The notes beneath the pieces are model-generated. The model was not told the DNA's origin. It did not search any database and saw nothing but the letters and a program-made list of their open reading frames with translations. 64,000 nucleotides of DNA, from NCBI GenBank assembly GCA_040081715.1, contig JBEBFY010000003.1, positions 62,001 through 126,000 on the forward strand, read 5' to 3'. The position numbers and the translations under genes were made by a program. Within the stretch, counting starts at the first letter, position 1. Each line of letters starts with the position of its first letter. The stretch comes from CANKJK01 sp040081715 (lineage in GTDB: Bacteria; Acidobacteriota; Vicinamibacteria; Vicinamibacterales; UBA2999). Below are positions 32,401-41,003 of this stretch, piece by piece.

Positions 32401-33189
32401 TTGAACGTGATTGATTCCCATTGCCACATCGCCGGTGAGGAGTTCACCGCCGACCTCGAGGCGGTGGTCGGGCGCGCCACGGCCGCCGGGCTCACCGGCG
32501 CGATGGTGATCCTCGCCGCCGAGGACGCGGCCGAGGTGTCGAGGATGGCGCTCGTCCAGGCCGCGTGGCCGGAGGCCGTGTGCGCTGTGGGTGTGCACCC
32601 GCAGTCGGCTGGACAGTTTGCCGATGATCCAGCCGGTGCGGCGCGTGCCGTGGCGGCGGTCATCGACGTGCAGGCGCGCACGAGGGCCGTCGGCGAAATC
32701 GGCCTGGACTACCACTACGACCACGCGCCCCGCGAGGTGCAGCGCGAGGTGTTTCGTGAGCAGATCCGGCTGGCGCGCCAGCGCCGGCTGCCGCTGGTGA
32801 TTCATACGCGCGAAGCGGAGGACGACACCTTCGACATCCTGCGGGAGGAGCATGCCGACGAGGTCGGGGGCGTCTTTCACTGCTTTACGGGGGACTGCGC
32901 GATGGCGCGGCGTGCCCTTGCGTTCGGATTCCACGTGTCGCTCTCGGGTATCGCCACCTTCCCCAAGGCGCCTGAACTCCGTGAGGTGGCCAGGCTCGTA
33001 CCCGCCGACCGGCTGCTCATCGAAACAGACAGCCCGTTCCTCTCGCCGGTGCCGCACCGTGGATCCCGCAACGAGCCGGCGAGGGTCGTCCACGTGGCCG
33101 AGGTAGTTGCCCGGGAGCGCGGGGAAAGCGTGTCCGCCGTGGCGGCGACGACGACCGCGAATTTCGAGCGCCTCTTCGGCCCTGTCTGA
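32401..33189 (+). CDS. tatD: TatD-family metal-dependent DNase
   Basis: A 262-residue TatD/YcfH-type hydrolase. The metal ligands are IDSHCHI at the N-terminus, AVGEIGLDYHYD (Glu), VIHTREAE (His), HCFTG (His) and LIETDSPFLSP (Asp). Such enzymes cut DNA 3' ends and may have wider hydrolase roles. Start choice is between TTG 32401 and GTG 32407, both leading into NVIDSHCH; an AGGG eight bases before TTG slightly favours it. The 3' end overlaps the prenyl synthase start by one base. Confidence 0.93.
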   Translation: MNVIDSHCHIAGEEFTADLEAVVGRATAAGLTGAMVILAAEDAAEVSRMALVQAAWPEAVCAVGVHPQSAGQFADDPAGAARAVAAVIDVQARTRAVGEIGLDYHYDHAPREVQREVFREQIRLARQRRLPLVIHTREAEDDTFDILREEHADEVGGVFHCFTGDCAMARRALAFGFHVSLSGIATFPKAPELREVARLVPADRLLIETDSPFLSPVPHRGSRNEPARVVHVAEVVARERGESVSAVAATTTANFERLFGPV

Positions 33190-34229
33190 TGGACGGCTCG
33201 TCAGAAACTGTGGTCAGATCGTCCCGCGTGCCCGCCCCTCCGTCCAGTCCGAGTGCTCTCACGCTTGCCCTGCTCTTCGAGCCGATCCGCGAGGATCTGG
33301 CGGCGGTGGAGGTTGAGTTCGTCAGGCAGGTGCAGTCGCAGGTGGCGCTGATTCCCACGATTGGCACCTACGTTCAGGCGGGAGGGGGCAAGCGCGTCAG
33401 GCCGGCCGTGCTCCTGATGGCCGCGCGGATGGCGGGGTACCGCGGTGAGACCGCCGTGCTCTATGCGTCGGTGGTCGAGTTCATTCACACGGCGACCCTC
33501 GTGCACGACGACATGATTGACGAGGCCGCCGTGCGCCGTGGACGGCCGGCCGTGCACGCCAGGTGGGGCAACGACGTCACCGTCCTCCTGGGCGACTTCC
33601 TGTACATCAAGTCGATGTCGATGGCGCTCACACCGGACCGGCTGGATCTCGTGCGCCTGCTGTGCGAGGTGACGCTCCGGATGATCGAAGGCGAGCTGTA
33701 TCAGCTCACCCGGAACGGCGTGGCGGCGATTTCCGAAGAGGAGCACTTCGACATCGTCCGGCGGAAGACGGCGTACCTGTTTGCGGGCTCGGCACGCCTG
33801 GGCGGCATGCTCGGCACGATCTCGGAGGCGCAGCAGGAAGCCCTCTGGGACTACGGCCTCTCCATTGGGATGGCGTTTCAGATCGTGGACGACCTGCTCG
33901 ACTACACCGGCGCGGCGGAGGTGGTGGGCAAGCCCGTGGCCGGAGACCTGCGTGAAGGCAAGGTCACGCTGCCCCTCATTCATCTGCAGTCGAAGAGCCC
34001 CGAGGCCCGCCGGTTGGTGGAAGGCATCGTCGCGCGCAGGGACGTGACGGCGGAGGAGTGGCGGTCGCTCACCGCACTGATGGCCGAACACCACTCCGTG
34101 GAGTACGCCAGAAGCCGAGCCCGCGAGTTTGCCGACCGTGGCAAGGCCGCGCTCGACGCGTTTCCCGACGGCCGCGAACGCAGGGCACTGCTGACGTTGC
34201 CTGACTTCGTGCTGGGCCGGGATCATTAA
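33189..34229 (+). CDS. trans-polyprenyl diphosphate synthase
   Basis: A 346-residue long-chain isoprenyl diphosphate synthase. The first aspartate-rich motif is LVHDDMIDEAAVRRGRPA and the second QIVDDLLDYTG, with GGGKRVRPAV earlier; these are the Mg-diphosphate sites of the family. It probably makes the side chain of menaquinone or ubiquinone, which would supply the quinone for the redox cluster; chain length cannot be read from sequence. The start overlaps the tatD stop by one base, so translation is coupled. IspB/HepT-like. Confidence 0.93.
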   Translation: MDGSSETVVRSSRVPAPPSSPSALTLALLFEPIREDLAAVEVEFVRQVQSQVALIPTIGTYVQAGGGKRVRPAVLLMAARMAGYRGETAVLYASVVEFIHTATLVHDDMIDEAAVRRGRPAVHARWGNDVTVLLGDFLYIKSMSMALTPDRLDLVRLLCEVTLRMIEGELYQLTRNGVAAISEEEHFDIVRRKTAYLFAGSARLGGMLGTISEAQQEALWDYGLSIGMAFQIVDDLLDYTGAAEVVGKPVAGDLREGKVTLPLIHLQSKSPEARRLVEGIVARRDVTAEEWRSLTALMAEHHSVEYARSRAREFADRGKAALDAFPDGRERRALLTLPDFVLGRDH

Positions 34230-34268
34230 CCCCCGCCAGCCCCAGCGCCCTGTGCGTTGACCAGCCAT

Positions 34269-36341
34269 ATGCAGCCCGCCGATCGTCTCCGTGACCTGCG
34301 GCAGCAGATCCGCCGACACGAAGAGCGGTACTACGTGCTGGCGGATCCGGAGATCGCCGACGCGGAGTTCGATGCCCTGATGGCGGAACTGCGTGCCCTG
34401 GAAGGTGCGCACCCGGATCTGGTGACATCCGATTCGCCGACCCAGCGCGTGGGAGGCCGTATCGCGTCCGGCTTCGCGGCGGTGCGGCACGCCGAGCCGA
34501 TGCTCAGCCTGGACAACGCCTACTCCGACCTGGACCTCCGTTCCTTCGACGATCGCGTGCGGCGTGGCCTGGACCTCCCCGAGGATGCGCCGCCGGTCAC
34601 CTATGTGGCCGAGCTGAAGGTGGATGGCCTCAGCGTGGCGCTCCGCTACGAGGGCGGCGTGCTTGTCCGAGGCGCCACGCGTGGCGACGGCGATACGGGT
34701 GAGGAGGTCACCCCCAACGTGCGGACGATCCGCGCCCTGCCGCTCAGCCTCTCCGGTGTGACGTCAGGCGTGGTCGAGGTGCGGGGCGAGGTCTACCTGC
34801 CGCGCGCCAGCTTCGAGCGGATCAATCGTGAGCGGGCCGAGATCGGGGAGCCCACGTTCGCCAACCCGCGAAACGCCGCGGCGGGCACCATGCGGACGCT
34901 CGACCCGGCGCTGGTGTCGCGACGTGGCCTCGGCGCATGGGTCTATCAACTCGTGATCGTCGAGGCGGACAGCTCGGCGACGGTGCCAGGGTCGCACGAG
35001 GCGATGCTTCAGACGCTGACGCGGTGGGGCCTCCCCGTGGAGCCGCACAGCCGGCGCTGTGAGGGCATCGACGATATTCTCCGGTTCTGCGCGGACTGGC
35101 AGGACGCCAGGCGGGGCCTCGAGTTCGAGACCGACGGCGTCGTGGTCAAGGTGGACGGCCTCGCCAGTCGCGAGCGGCTCGGGACGACCTCGAAATTCCC
35201 GCGCTGGGCCATCGCATTCAAGTTCCCGGCCGAGCAGCGCACGACGCGCCTCACGCAGATCGACGTGGAGGTGGGCCGCACCGGCGCGGTGACGCCCTTC
35301 GCGGTGCTGGAGCCGGTGGTGATTGCCGGGTCGACCGTGTCGTTTGCGACCCTGCACAACGCGGACGATATCGCCCGCAAGGACCTCCGGGAAGGCGACT
35401 GGGTGGTGGTTGAAAAGGCTGGCGACGTGATTCCGCGCGTCGTGGGTCCGGTCGTCAGCCGCAGGACGGCGGGCGCTGAGCCCTGGCGGATGCCGTCCAC
35501 GTGCCCGCGCTGCCACTCCGCACTGGTGAAGGGCGAGGACGAGGCCGCGTGGCGCTGCGAGAACGCCTCGTGCCCGGCCCGCATCCGGCGCGGACTCGAA
35601 CACTTTGCGTCGCGGGCGGCCATGAACATCGAGGGGATGGGCGAAGCGCTCGTGGACCAGTTGGTGGCGCGGGGGCTCGTGGGTGACTACGCGGACATTT
35701 ACCGGCTCGACGCCGTCACGCTGGCGGCGCTGGAGAGCGCGTCCCAGAAGGCGGACGGCACGGCCATCGTCCGCAAGTTCGGCCAGAAGTCCGCGGACAA
35801 GCTCCTCGTGCAGATTGAACGGAGCAAGACGAATGACTTGTGGCGGCTGATCTTCGGCCTCGGCATCCGTCACATCGGTGAGCGGGCCGCGCAGGTGCTG
35901 GCGCGGGCCTTCGGCACGGTGGAGGCGCTCTCCGCGGCGACGGTGGAGCAACTGGAGTCCACAGCAGAGATTGGTCCCGTGCTGGCGGCCTCGGTACACG
36001 GGTGGTTCAGGGAGCCAGGCAACCAGGCCCTGATCGACCGGCTGCAGCAGGCGGGTGTGCGCTGCGTCGTGCCGCCGGAGGACATGCAGGCCGGTGGCGC
36101 GCCGGGGCCGCTGGCGGGACGCACCTACGTGCTGACCGGGACGCTGGCGTCCATGAGCCGGGACGAGGCGGGCGCCGCCATCGAGCGGCTCGGGGGACGG
36201 GTGGCCGGGTCGGTCAGTAAGAAGACGACGGCGGTGGTTGCCGGTGCCGATGCCGGCAGCAAGCTGGACAAGGCGAGGGCGCTGGGCGTGCCCGTGCTGG
36301 ACGAGGAGGGGTTGGCGGCGCTTCTCGGAGCGGAGACGTAG
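34269..36341 (+). CDS. ligA: NAD-dependent DNA ligase
   Basis: A 690-residue LigA that seals nicks during replication. The adenylation lysine lies in AELKVDGLSVALRYEGG; an Ia domain precedes it. The OB domain, a four-cysteine zinc finger (CPRCHSALVKGEDEAAWRCE, CPARI), the helix-hairpin-helix array (LGIRHIGERAAQVLARAFG) and a C-terminal BRCT domain (GRTYVLTGTLASMSRDEAGAAIERLGG) are in the standard order and length. ATG 34269 is chosen; a TTG at 34257 would add four residues. No strong ribosome site is visible at either. Confidence 0.97.
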   Translation: MQPADRLRDLRQQIRRHEERYYVLADPEIADAEFDALMAELRALEGAHPDLVTSDSPTQRVGGRIASGFAAVRHAEPMLSLDNAYSDLDLRSFDDRVRRGLDLPEDAPPVTYVAELKVDGLSVALRYEGGVLVRGATRGDGDTGEEVTPNVRTIRALPLSLSGVTSGVVEVRGEVYLPRASFERINRERAEIGEPTFANPRNAAAGTMRTLDPALVSRRGLGAWVYQLVIVEADSSATVPGSHEAMLQTLTRWGLPVEPHSRRCEGIDDILRFCADWQDARRGLEFETDGVVVKVDGLASRERLGTTSKFPRWAIAFKFPAEQRTTRLTQIDVEVGRTGAVTPFAVLEPVVIAGSTVSFATLHNADDIARKDLREGDWVVVEKAGDVIPRVVGPVVSRRTAGAEPWRMPSTCPRCHSALVKGEDEAAWRCENASCPARIRRGLEHFASRAAMNIEGMGEALVDQLVARGLVGDYADIYRLDAVTLAALESASQKADGTAIVRKFGQKSADKLLVQIERSKTNDLWRLIFGLGIRHIGERAAQVLARAFGTVEALSAATVEQLESTAEIGPVLAASVHGWFREPGNQALIDRLQQAGVRCVVPPEDMQAGGAPGPLAGRTYVLTGTLASMSRDEAGAAIERLGGRVAGSVSKKTTAVVAGADAGSKLDKARALGVPVLDEEGLAALLGAET

Positions 36342-36350
36342 TGCCCTCCC

Positions 36351-36356
36351 TATAAT
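36351..36356 (+). promoter_or_regulatory. consensus -10 TATAAT just before the HtrA start
   Basis: A perfect TATAAT at 36351-36356 lies seven bases before the HtrA ATG at 36364. Transcription starting at the normal distance would begin at the start codon, giving a leaderless message. An ATG at 36355 overlaps the hexamer itself and is therefore an unlikely start. No clear -35 is seen. Confidence 0.55.
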
Positions 36357-36363
36357 GAAGGCC

Positions 36364-37884
36364 ATGACTCGGCCATTTGTCGTCGCGACGATCGGCCTGA
36401 CAGCGACCGTGGCGTTTCTCGTGGGCCTCATCGTCGCGGGGTCCCTTTCGCCCACGCCGGCCCATTCGGCGACGCCACCGGATGACCCGCGCGAGTTTGC
36501 CGTGCCGGCGCAGGGGCTGCCCGTGGCCGGGGCGGCGCTCGGGACTGCCTCCTTCGCGACCTCCTTCGCGGACGTGGCCGAGCATCTGAATCCGACGGTG
36601 GTCAACATCGACGCGACATCACGGGGGTCCTTCTACGGACGGCGCCGGTACAGCGCCCCCCTCCCCGAGCGGCCTGAGATGTTCGACCGTCAGCTCGACC
36701 GCGACCAGGACGACGGCCGCGAAGGGATGGGCACCGGGTTCGTCTTCGACCCGTCCGGCCTCATCCTCACGAACCAGCACGTCATCGATGGCGCCGAGCG
36801 CGTGATGGTGCGGCTGGCCGATGGGCGGAACCTGCGGGCGGCCGTTGTGGGTGCCGACCCGGAGACCGACATCGCGGTGCTGAAGGTCGATGCCGGTGCG
36901 CCCCTGCCGGCGGCGCCGCTGGGCGACTCCGACCGCCTGCGGGTGGGGGAGTGGGTGTGCGCGATCGGCAACCCCCTGGCCTACGAGCACTCCGTGACAG
37001 TGGGGGTGGTGAGCTTCATCGGACGGAAGCTCTTTGACGCCTCGCTGGAGCGCTACATCCAGACGGATGCCGCCATCAACCTCGGCAACAGCGGCGGCCC
37101 GCTGATCAACGACAGAGGCGAGGTGGTCGGTATCAACGCCGCCGTCAGCGCCAGGGGCGCCAACATCGGCTTCGCCGTGCCGATCAACCAGGCACGCGAG
37201 ATTCTGCCCGCGCTGATGGCATCCGGTCGCGTGTCGAGGGGTTACCTGGGTGTGACGGCCCGTCCCGTCGACGACGATCTGCGCCGCTCCCTGGCGCTGG
37301 CCTCGGCGCGTGGCGTCCTCGTGCAGGACGTCGTCAGCGGGTCCCCCGCGGCCCGCGCCGGGTTACGGGCCTACGACGTGATCCTGGACGTGGATGGGGA
37401 ACCGGCGACGACCAACGACGCCCTGCACGGCGCCATGGCCGCCCGTCGCCCCGGGGCGCAGGTCACGGTGCGTCTCCTGCGCGATGGCCGTGCCGTCTCT
37501 CTCACGGCGAAGCTGGCCGAGCGGCCCATCGTCGGGCGCAAGGGAGAGCCGGTCCGGCGGACCGCGCCGCCGGCGCTCGCGATGCGTGGACCGAACCTGG
37601 GCCTGCTCGTGAGGGAGTTGGACCGCGACTTCCGGATGCGCTATCGCGTGCCAGACGAGAAGCCCGGCGTGGTGGTCTCCCGCGTGGAGCCCCTGAGCCC
37701 TGGTTCCGATGCCCAGATCGACCGCGGGCACGTGATCCTCGAAATCAACCGCCGGCCGATCCGTTCGGTGGACGACTTCCGCCGGGAAGTCGCCGATACC
37801 AACCCCGGCGACGTTCTGGCGTTCTATCTGTTCAATCCGGATCGCCAGCAGCACGAACTGCGCACCGTCCGCGTCGACAATTAG
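36364..37884 (+). CDS. HtrA/DegP-like periplasmic serine protease
   Basis: A 506-residue trypsin-fold protease with an N-terminal signal anchor (about residues 6-25). The catalytic triad is His in LTNQHVIDG, Asp in ETDIAVLKV and Ser in NLGNSGGPLIN. Two PDZ domains follow: one around YLGVTARPVDDDLRRSL with GSPAARAGLRAYDVILDVDG, and a C-terminal one with LSPGSDAQIDRGHVILEINRRPI. The architecture matches DegP/MucD-type envelope quality-control proteases. It is followed 13 bases later by an NtrC-type regulator. Confidence 0.95.
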   Translation: MTRPFVVATIGLTATVAFLVGLIVAGSLSPTPAHSATPPDDPREFAVPAQGLPVAGAALGTASFATSFADVAEHLNPTVVNIDATSRGSFYGRRRYSAPLPERPEMFDRQLDRDQDDGREGMGTGFVFDPSGLILTNQHVIDGAERVMVRLADGRNLRAAVVGADPETDIAVLKVDAGAPLPAAPLGDSDRLRVGEWVCAIGNPLAYEHSVTVGVVSFIGRKLFDASLERYIQTDAAINLGNSGGPLINDRGEVVGINAAVSARGANIGFAVPINQAREILPALMASGRVSRGYLGVTARPVDDDLRRSLALASARGVLVQDVVSGSPAARAGLRAYDVILDVDGEPATTNDALHGAMAARRPGAQVTVRLLRDGRAVSLTAKLAERPIVGRKGEPVRRTAPPALAMRGPNLGLLVRELDRDFRMRYRVPDEKPGVVVSRVEPLSPGSDAQIDRGHVILEINRRPIRSVDDFRREVADTNPGDVLAFYLFNPDRQQHELRTVRVDN

Positions 37885-37897
37885 GGTTCTCACCACC

Positions 37898-39307
37898 GTG
37901 CCTGCCAGCCCAAGAATTCTCGTCATCGACGACGAGGCCGCGATTCGCGACGCCTTGCGGATGATTCTCGAATACGAGCACTACGAGTTCACCGGCGCGT
38001 CCAGTGGCGCCGACGGCCTCGCGATGATCCGGCGCGACCGCCCCGACGCGGTGCTGCTCGATATCCGGATGCCGGGCATGGACGGCCTCGAAGTCCTGAA
38101 GGCGATTCGCGCGGCGGACGACGCGCTGCCCGTGATCATGATCTCGGGCCACGGCACGCACGCGACGGCGCTCGAGGCGGGCAGGGCCGGGGCCTTCGCC
38201 TACGTCGAGAAGCCGTTCAAGAGCGACGACGTGCTGCTCACGGTGCGCAATGCCTGCAGCATGTCGCAGCTCCGCTCGGAGAATCGCGAGCTCAAGCTCG
38301 CGATGGAATCGCGCTACGAGATGATCGGCGCCAGCGCCGGGCTCCGGCAGGTGCTCGCGTCGGTGGCGAAGGCGGCGCCGACCAATGCCACGGTTTTGCT
38401 GCTTGGGGAGAGCGGCGTCGGCAAGGAACTGGTGGCACGGGCCGTCCATGGGAACAGCCCCCGGGCCGGCCAGCGATTCGTCCAGGTGAACTGCGCGGCC
38501 ATTCCCGAGGAGCTGATCGAGTCGGAGCTGTTCGGCCACGAGAAGGGGTCGTTCACGGGCGCGGCCGAGAAGCAAATCGGCAAGTTCGAGCAGGCCGACC
38601 GGGGCACCATCTTCCTCGACGAGGTGGGCGACATGAGCCCCAAGACGCAGGCCAAGGTGCTCCGCGTGCTCCAGGAGCAGGAGGTCGAGCGCCTCGGATC
38701 CGCGCGGACGATCAAGGTGGACGTGCGTGTCGTGGCCGCCACCAATAAGGATCTGGAGGCCGCGATCGCCCGTGGGGAGTTCCGGGAGGATCTGTTCTTC
38801 CGCCTCAACGTGATCCCGATCGTCGTGCCGCCGCTGCGCGAGCGGCGGGAGGACATCCCGAAGCTCGTGGCGCACTTCGCGGCGCGGCTCTCGGCCGAGA
38901 ACAACCTGCGGCCCGTCCGGTTCGAACCGCGGGCCGTCGAGGTCCTGCAGCGGCAGCACTGGCGCGGCAACATCCGCGAACTGCGGAACGCCATCGAGCG
39001 GATCATGATCATGGCCCCGGGTGACATCGTCCGGTTCGAGGACCTGCCAGCAGGGATGCTCGGGGCCGGACCTGCGGGGAGTGAAGGCCAGCGGTCTTCC
39101 GTGGCGGCCGGTGGTACCACGTCTGCGGAGACAGCGGCCGGCACCCTGCGCGAGTTCAAGGACGCGGCCGAGCGCACGTTCCTGGTGCGGAAGCTGCGCG
39201 AGCACAACTGGAACATTTCGAAGACCGCCGACACGATCGACACGCCGCGGAGCAATCTCTACAAGAAGCTGGAGCAGTACGGGATCTCGCAGGACACGGA
39301 CGGCTAG
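37898..39307 (+). CDS. NtrC-family sigma-54 response regulator
   Basis: A 469-residue regulator with the full three-domain plan. The receiver domain (residues 5-120) has VIDDEAAIRD, the phosphorylatable Asp in VLLDIRMPGMDG and Lys in YVEKPFKSDD. The AAA+ domain has Walker A LGESGVGKELVAR, Walker B-like GTIFLDEVGDM and the sigma-54 contact loop as GSFTGA rather than GAFTGA. The C-terminal Fis-type helix-turn-helix lies in LREHNWNISKTADTIDTPRSNLYKKL. GTG start. No cognate histidine kinase gene lies next to it. Confidence 0.95.
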   Translation: MPASPRILVIDDEAAIRDALRMILEYEHYEFTGASSGADGLAMIRRDRPDAVLLDIRMPGMDGLEVLKAIRAADDALPVIMISGHGTHATALEAGRAGAFAYVEKPFKSDDVLLTVRNACSMSQLRSENRELKLAMESRYEMIGASAGLRQVLASVAKAAPTNATVLLLGESGVGKELVARAVHGNSPRAGQRFVQVNCAAIPEELIESELFGHEKGSFTGAAEKQIGKFEQADRGTIFLDEVGDMSPKTQAKVLRVLQEQEVERLGSARTIKVDVRVVAATNKDLEAAIARGEFREDLFFRLNVIPIVVPPLRERREDIPKLVAHFAARLSAENNLRPVRFEPRAVEVLQRQHWRGNIRELRNAIERIMIMAPGDIVRFEDLPAGMLGAGPAGSEGQRSSVAAGGTTSAETAAGTLREFKDAAERTFLVRKLREHNWNISKTADTIDTPRSNLYKKLEQYGISQDTDG

Positions 39308-39329
39308 CCGCGCGGCGTTGGCGCGGTGC

Positions 39330-39335
39330 CATAAT
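39330..39335 (+). promoter_or_regulatory. -10-like CATAAT of rnpB
   Basis: CATAAT at 39330-39335 ends five bases before the predicted 5' end of the RNase P RNA at 39341. Spacing to the RNA start supports it; no clear -35 is visible. Confidence 0.5.
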
Positions 39336-39340
39336 GGGCC

Positions 39341-39774
39341 GTCGCAGTCGGCTGGACGGCCGCCGGTCTTCGTACCCGGGATGCCCGATTGGTGAGCTCG
39401 AAAGGGCCTGCCCGCCGGAGCCCGAAGGGCGAAGGCGGGAGGAAAGTCCGAACTCCGGAGGGCAGTGCGCCGGGTAACGCCCGGGCAGAGCAATCTGACG
39501 GAAAGTGGCACAGAAAATATACCGCCCGGAACATTGGGTAAGGGTGAAAAGGTGCGGTAAAAGCGCACCGCGCCCGTGGCAACACGGGTGGCAGGCCAAA
39601 CCCCGCACGGAGCAAGACCAAATAGGGTGGCGCTATGAGGACGGCCCGTCCCAGGCCACCGGGTAGGTCGCTGGAGCCCGCGAGCGATCGCGGGCGTAGA
39701 GGAATGGTCGTCTCCGCCGTAGTCCCGTAAGGGACGAAGGCGGAACAGGATTCGGCTTACAGGCTGGCTGCGAC
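39341..39774 (+). ncRNA. rnpB: RNase P RNA (bacterial class A)
   Basis: The catalytic RNA that trims tRNA 5' leaders. Conserved core elements appear in order: GAGGAAAGTCCG (39449-39460 region), the CACAGAAAATATACCG block, GGGTAAGGGTGAAAAGGTG with GGTAAAAGCGCACC, GGCAAACC-type GGCCAAACCCC, AGAGGAATGGTCGTC, and the 3' ACAGGATTCGGCTTACAG. The 5' GTCGCAGTCGGCT (39341-39353) and 3' GGCTGGCTGCGAC (39762-39774) can form a 13-bp P1 stem with three G-T pairs, which fixes the ends. The loop-receptor elements support class A. About 434 nt, a little longer than the E. coli RNA (377 nt). Confidence 0.95.
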
Positions 39775-39784
39775 ACTTCACATC

Positions 39785-40993
39785 ATGCCGAGCGCGATTC
39801 GTCTGACCGCACTGGCGCTGGCCGTCGGAGCGGCCCTCACCGTTGGGAGCGCCCAACAGCCCGCCGCCCAACAGGGTGCGCAGAGCGTAGGCGCCCAACA
39901 AGGCGCCCAGAGTCAGGGTGCGCTGGGGAATCGTCCCGGCGCTGAGCGGGCGCCCGAATTCCCCGCGCCGTCGATTCGCGACTACAAGCCGCGGACCACA
40001 CTGGTGACGGGGCAGCACCCGGTGCCACGCGCGAAGTATCCCGTCGTCGACATCCACAGCCATCAGCCCACAAACATCACGCCAGCGCAGTTCGATGCCG
40101 TGGTGGCCGCGATGGACCAGTTGAACCTGCAGGTGCTGGTGAACGCCTCCGGCGCCTCCGGCGATCGGCTGGTGCAGGCGATGGCCGCGATCAAGGCCAC
40201 GAAGCACCCGAAGCGGATGGTGATGTTCTCGAACATCAACTTCGCCAACGTCGGGCCCGGCTACGGTGCGCGCCTGGCGCAGCAGCTCGAAGCCGACGTC
40301 AAGGCCGGTGCGCTGGGGCTTGGCGAGATCATGAAGGGTTTCGGCCTGCGGGCGAAGAAGGCCGACGGCACGCGCCTCAGGGTCGACGATCCCGAGCTCG
40401 ACCCGATCTGGGAGGCGGCCGCGCGGCTGAAGATTCCGGTGCTCATTCACACCGGGGAGCCGCAGGAGTTCTTTCAGCCTATCGACCTGGCGAACGAGCG
40501 GTGGATGGAACTGGCCCTCTTCCGCGATCGGCGCCTGCCGGCAGGGGAGTTCCCCCGCTTCGACGAACTGATGGCCGAGCGCGACAACCTCTTCAAGCGG
40601 CACCCGAAGACGACCTTCGTGGCCGCGCATTTCGGCTGGCACGCCAACGACCTCGGCCGGCTCGGCCGGATGCTCGATGCCATGCCGAACGTGCACGTGG
40701 AAACCGGCGCCATCCTCGCCGAGCTGGGCCGGCAGCCGCGCGCCGCACACGACTTCTTCGTGAAATATCAGGACCGGGTCATCTTCGGGAAGGACAGCTA
40801 CCAGCCGGATGAGTATCCGTACTTCTGGCGGACCTTCGAGACTTCGGACGAATACTTCGACTACTACCGCGACTATCACGCGTTCTGGAAGATCTACGGC
40901 ATGGGGCTGCCGGACGGCGTGCTGAAGAAGCTCTACTACCAGAATGCGCTGCGCCTGATCCCCGGCCTGCCGCGCGACGGCTTTCCCAGATAA
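39785..40993 (+). CDS. secreted amidohydrolase-2 family protein
   Basis: A 402-residue TIM-barrel amidohydrolase with a signal peptide (to about GSAQ). Metal-site candidates are VVDIHSHQP, VLIHTGEP, VAAHFGWH and FGKDSYQP. A Gln/Ala-rich repeat segment (AQQGAQS-type, about residues 25-45) separates the signal from the catalytic domain. Related secreted amidohydrolases act on aromatic or cyclic substrates, but no substrate can be named. The ATG lies only 11 bases after the predicted end of rnpB, so it may be transcribed by read-through from the RNA gene. Confidence 0.85.
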   Translation: MPSAIRLTALALAVGAALTVGSAQQPAAQQGAQSVGAQQGAQSQGALGNRPGAERAPEFPAPSIRDYKPRTTLVTGQHPVPRAKYPVVDIHSHQPTNITPAQFDAVVAAMDQLNLQVLVNASGASGDRLVQAMAAIKATKHPKRMVMFSNINFANVGPGYGARLAQQLEADVKAGALGLGEIMKGFGLRAKKADGTRLRVDDPELDPIWEAAARLKIPVLIHTGEPQEFFQPIDLANERWMELALFRDRRLPAGEFPRFDELMAERDNLFKRHPKTTFVAAHFGWHANDLGRLGRMLDAMPNVHVETGAILAELGRQPRAAHDFFVKYQDRVIFGKDSYQPDEYPYFWRTFETSDEYFDYYRDYHAFWKIYGMGLPDGVLKKLYYQNALRLIPGLPRDGFPR

Positions 40994-41003
40994 GGGTCCA
41001 TTC

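Noticed and set aside
37832..40879. Open frame of 1015 codons on the minus strand
   Set aside because: It covers the NtrC-type regulator, rnpB and the amidohydrolase in antisense and has no domain-like sequence.
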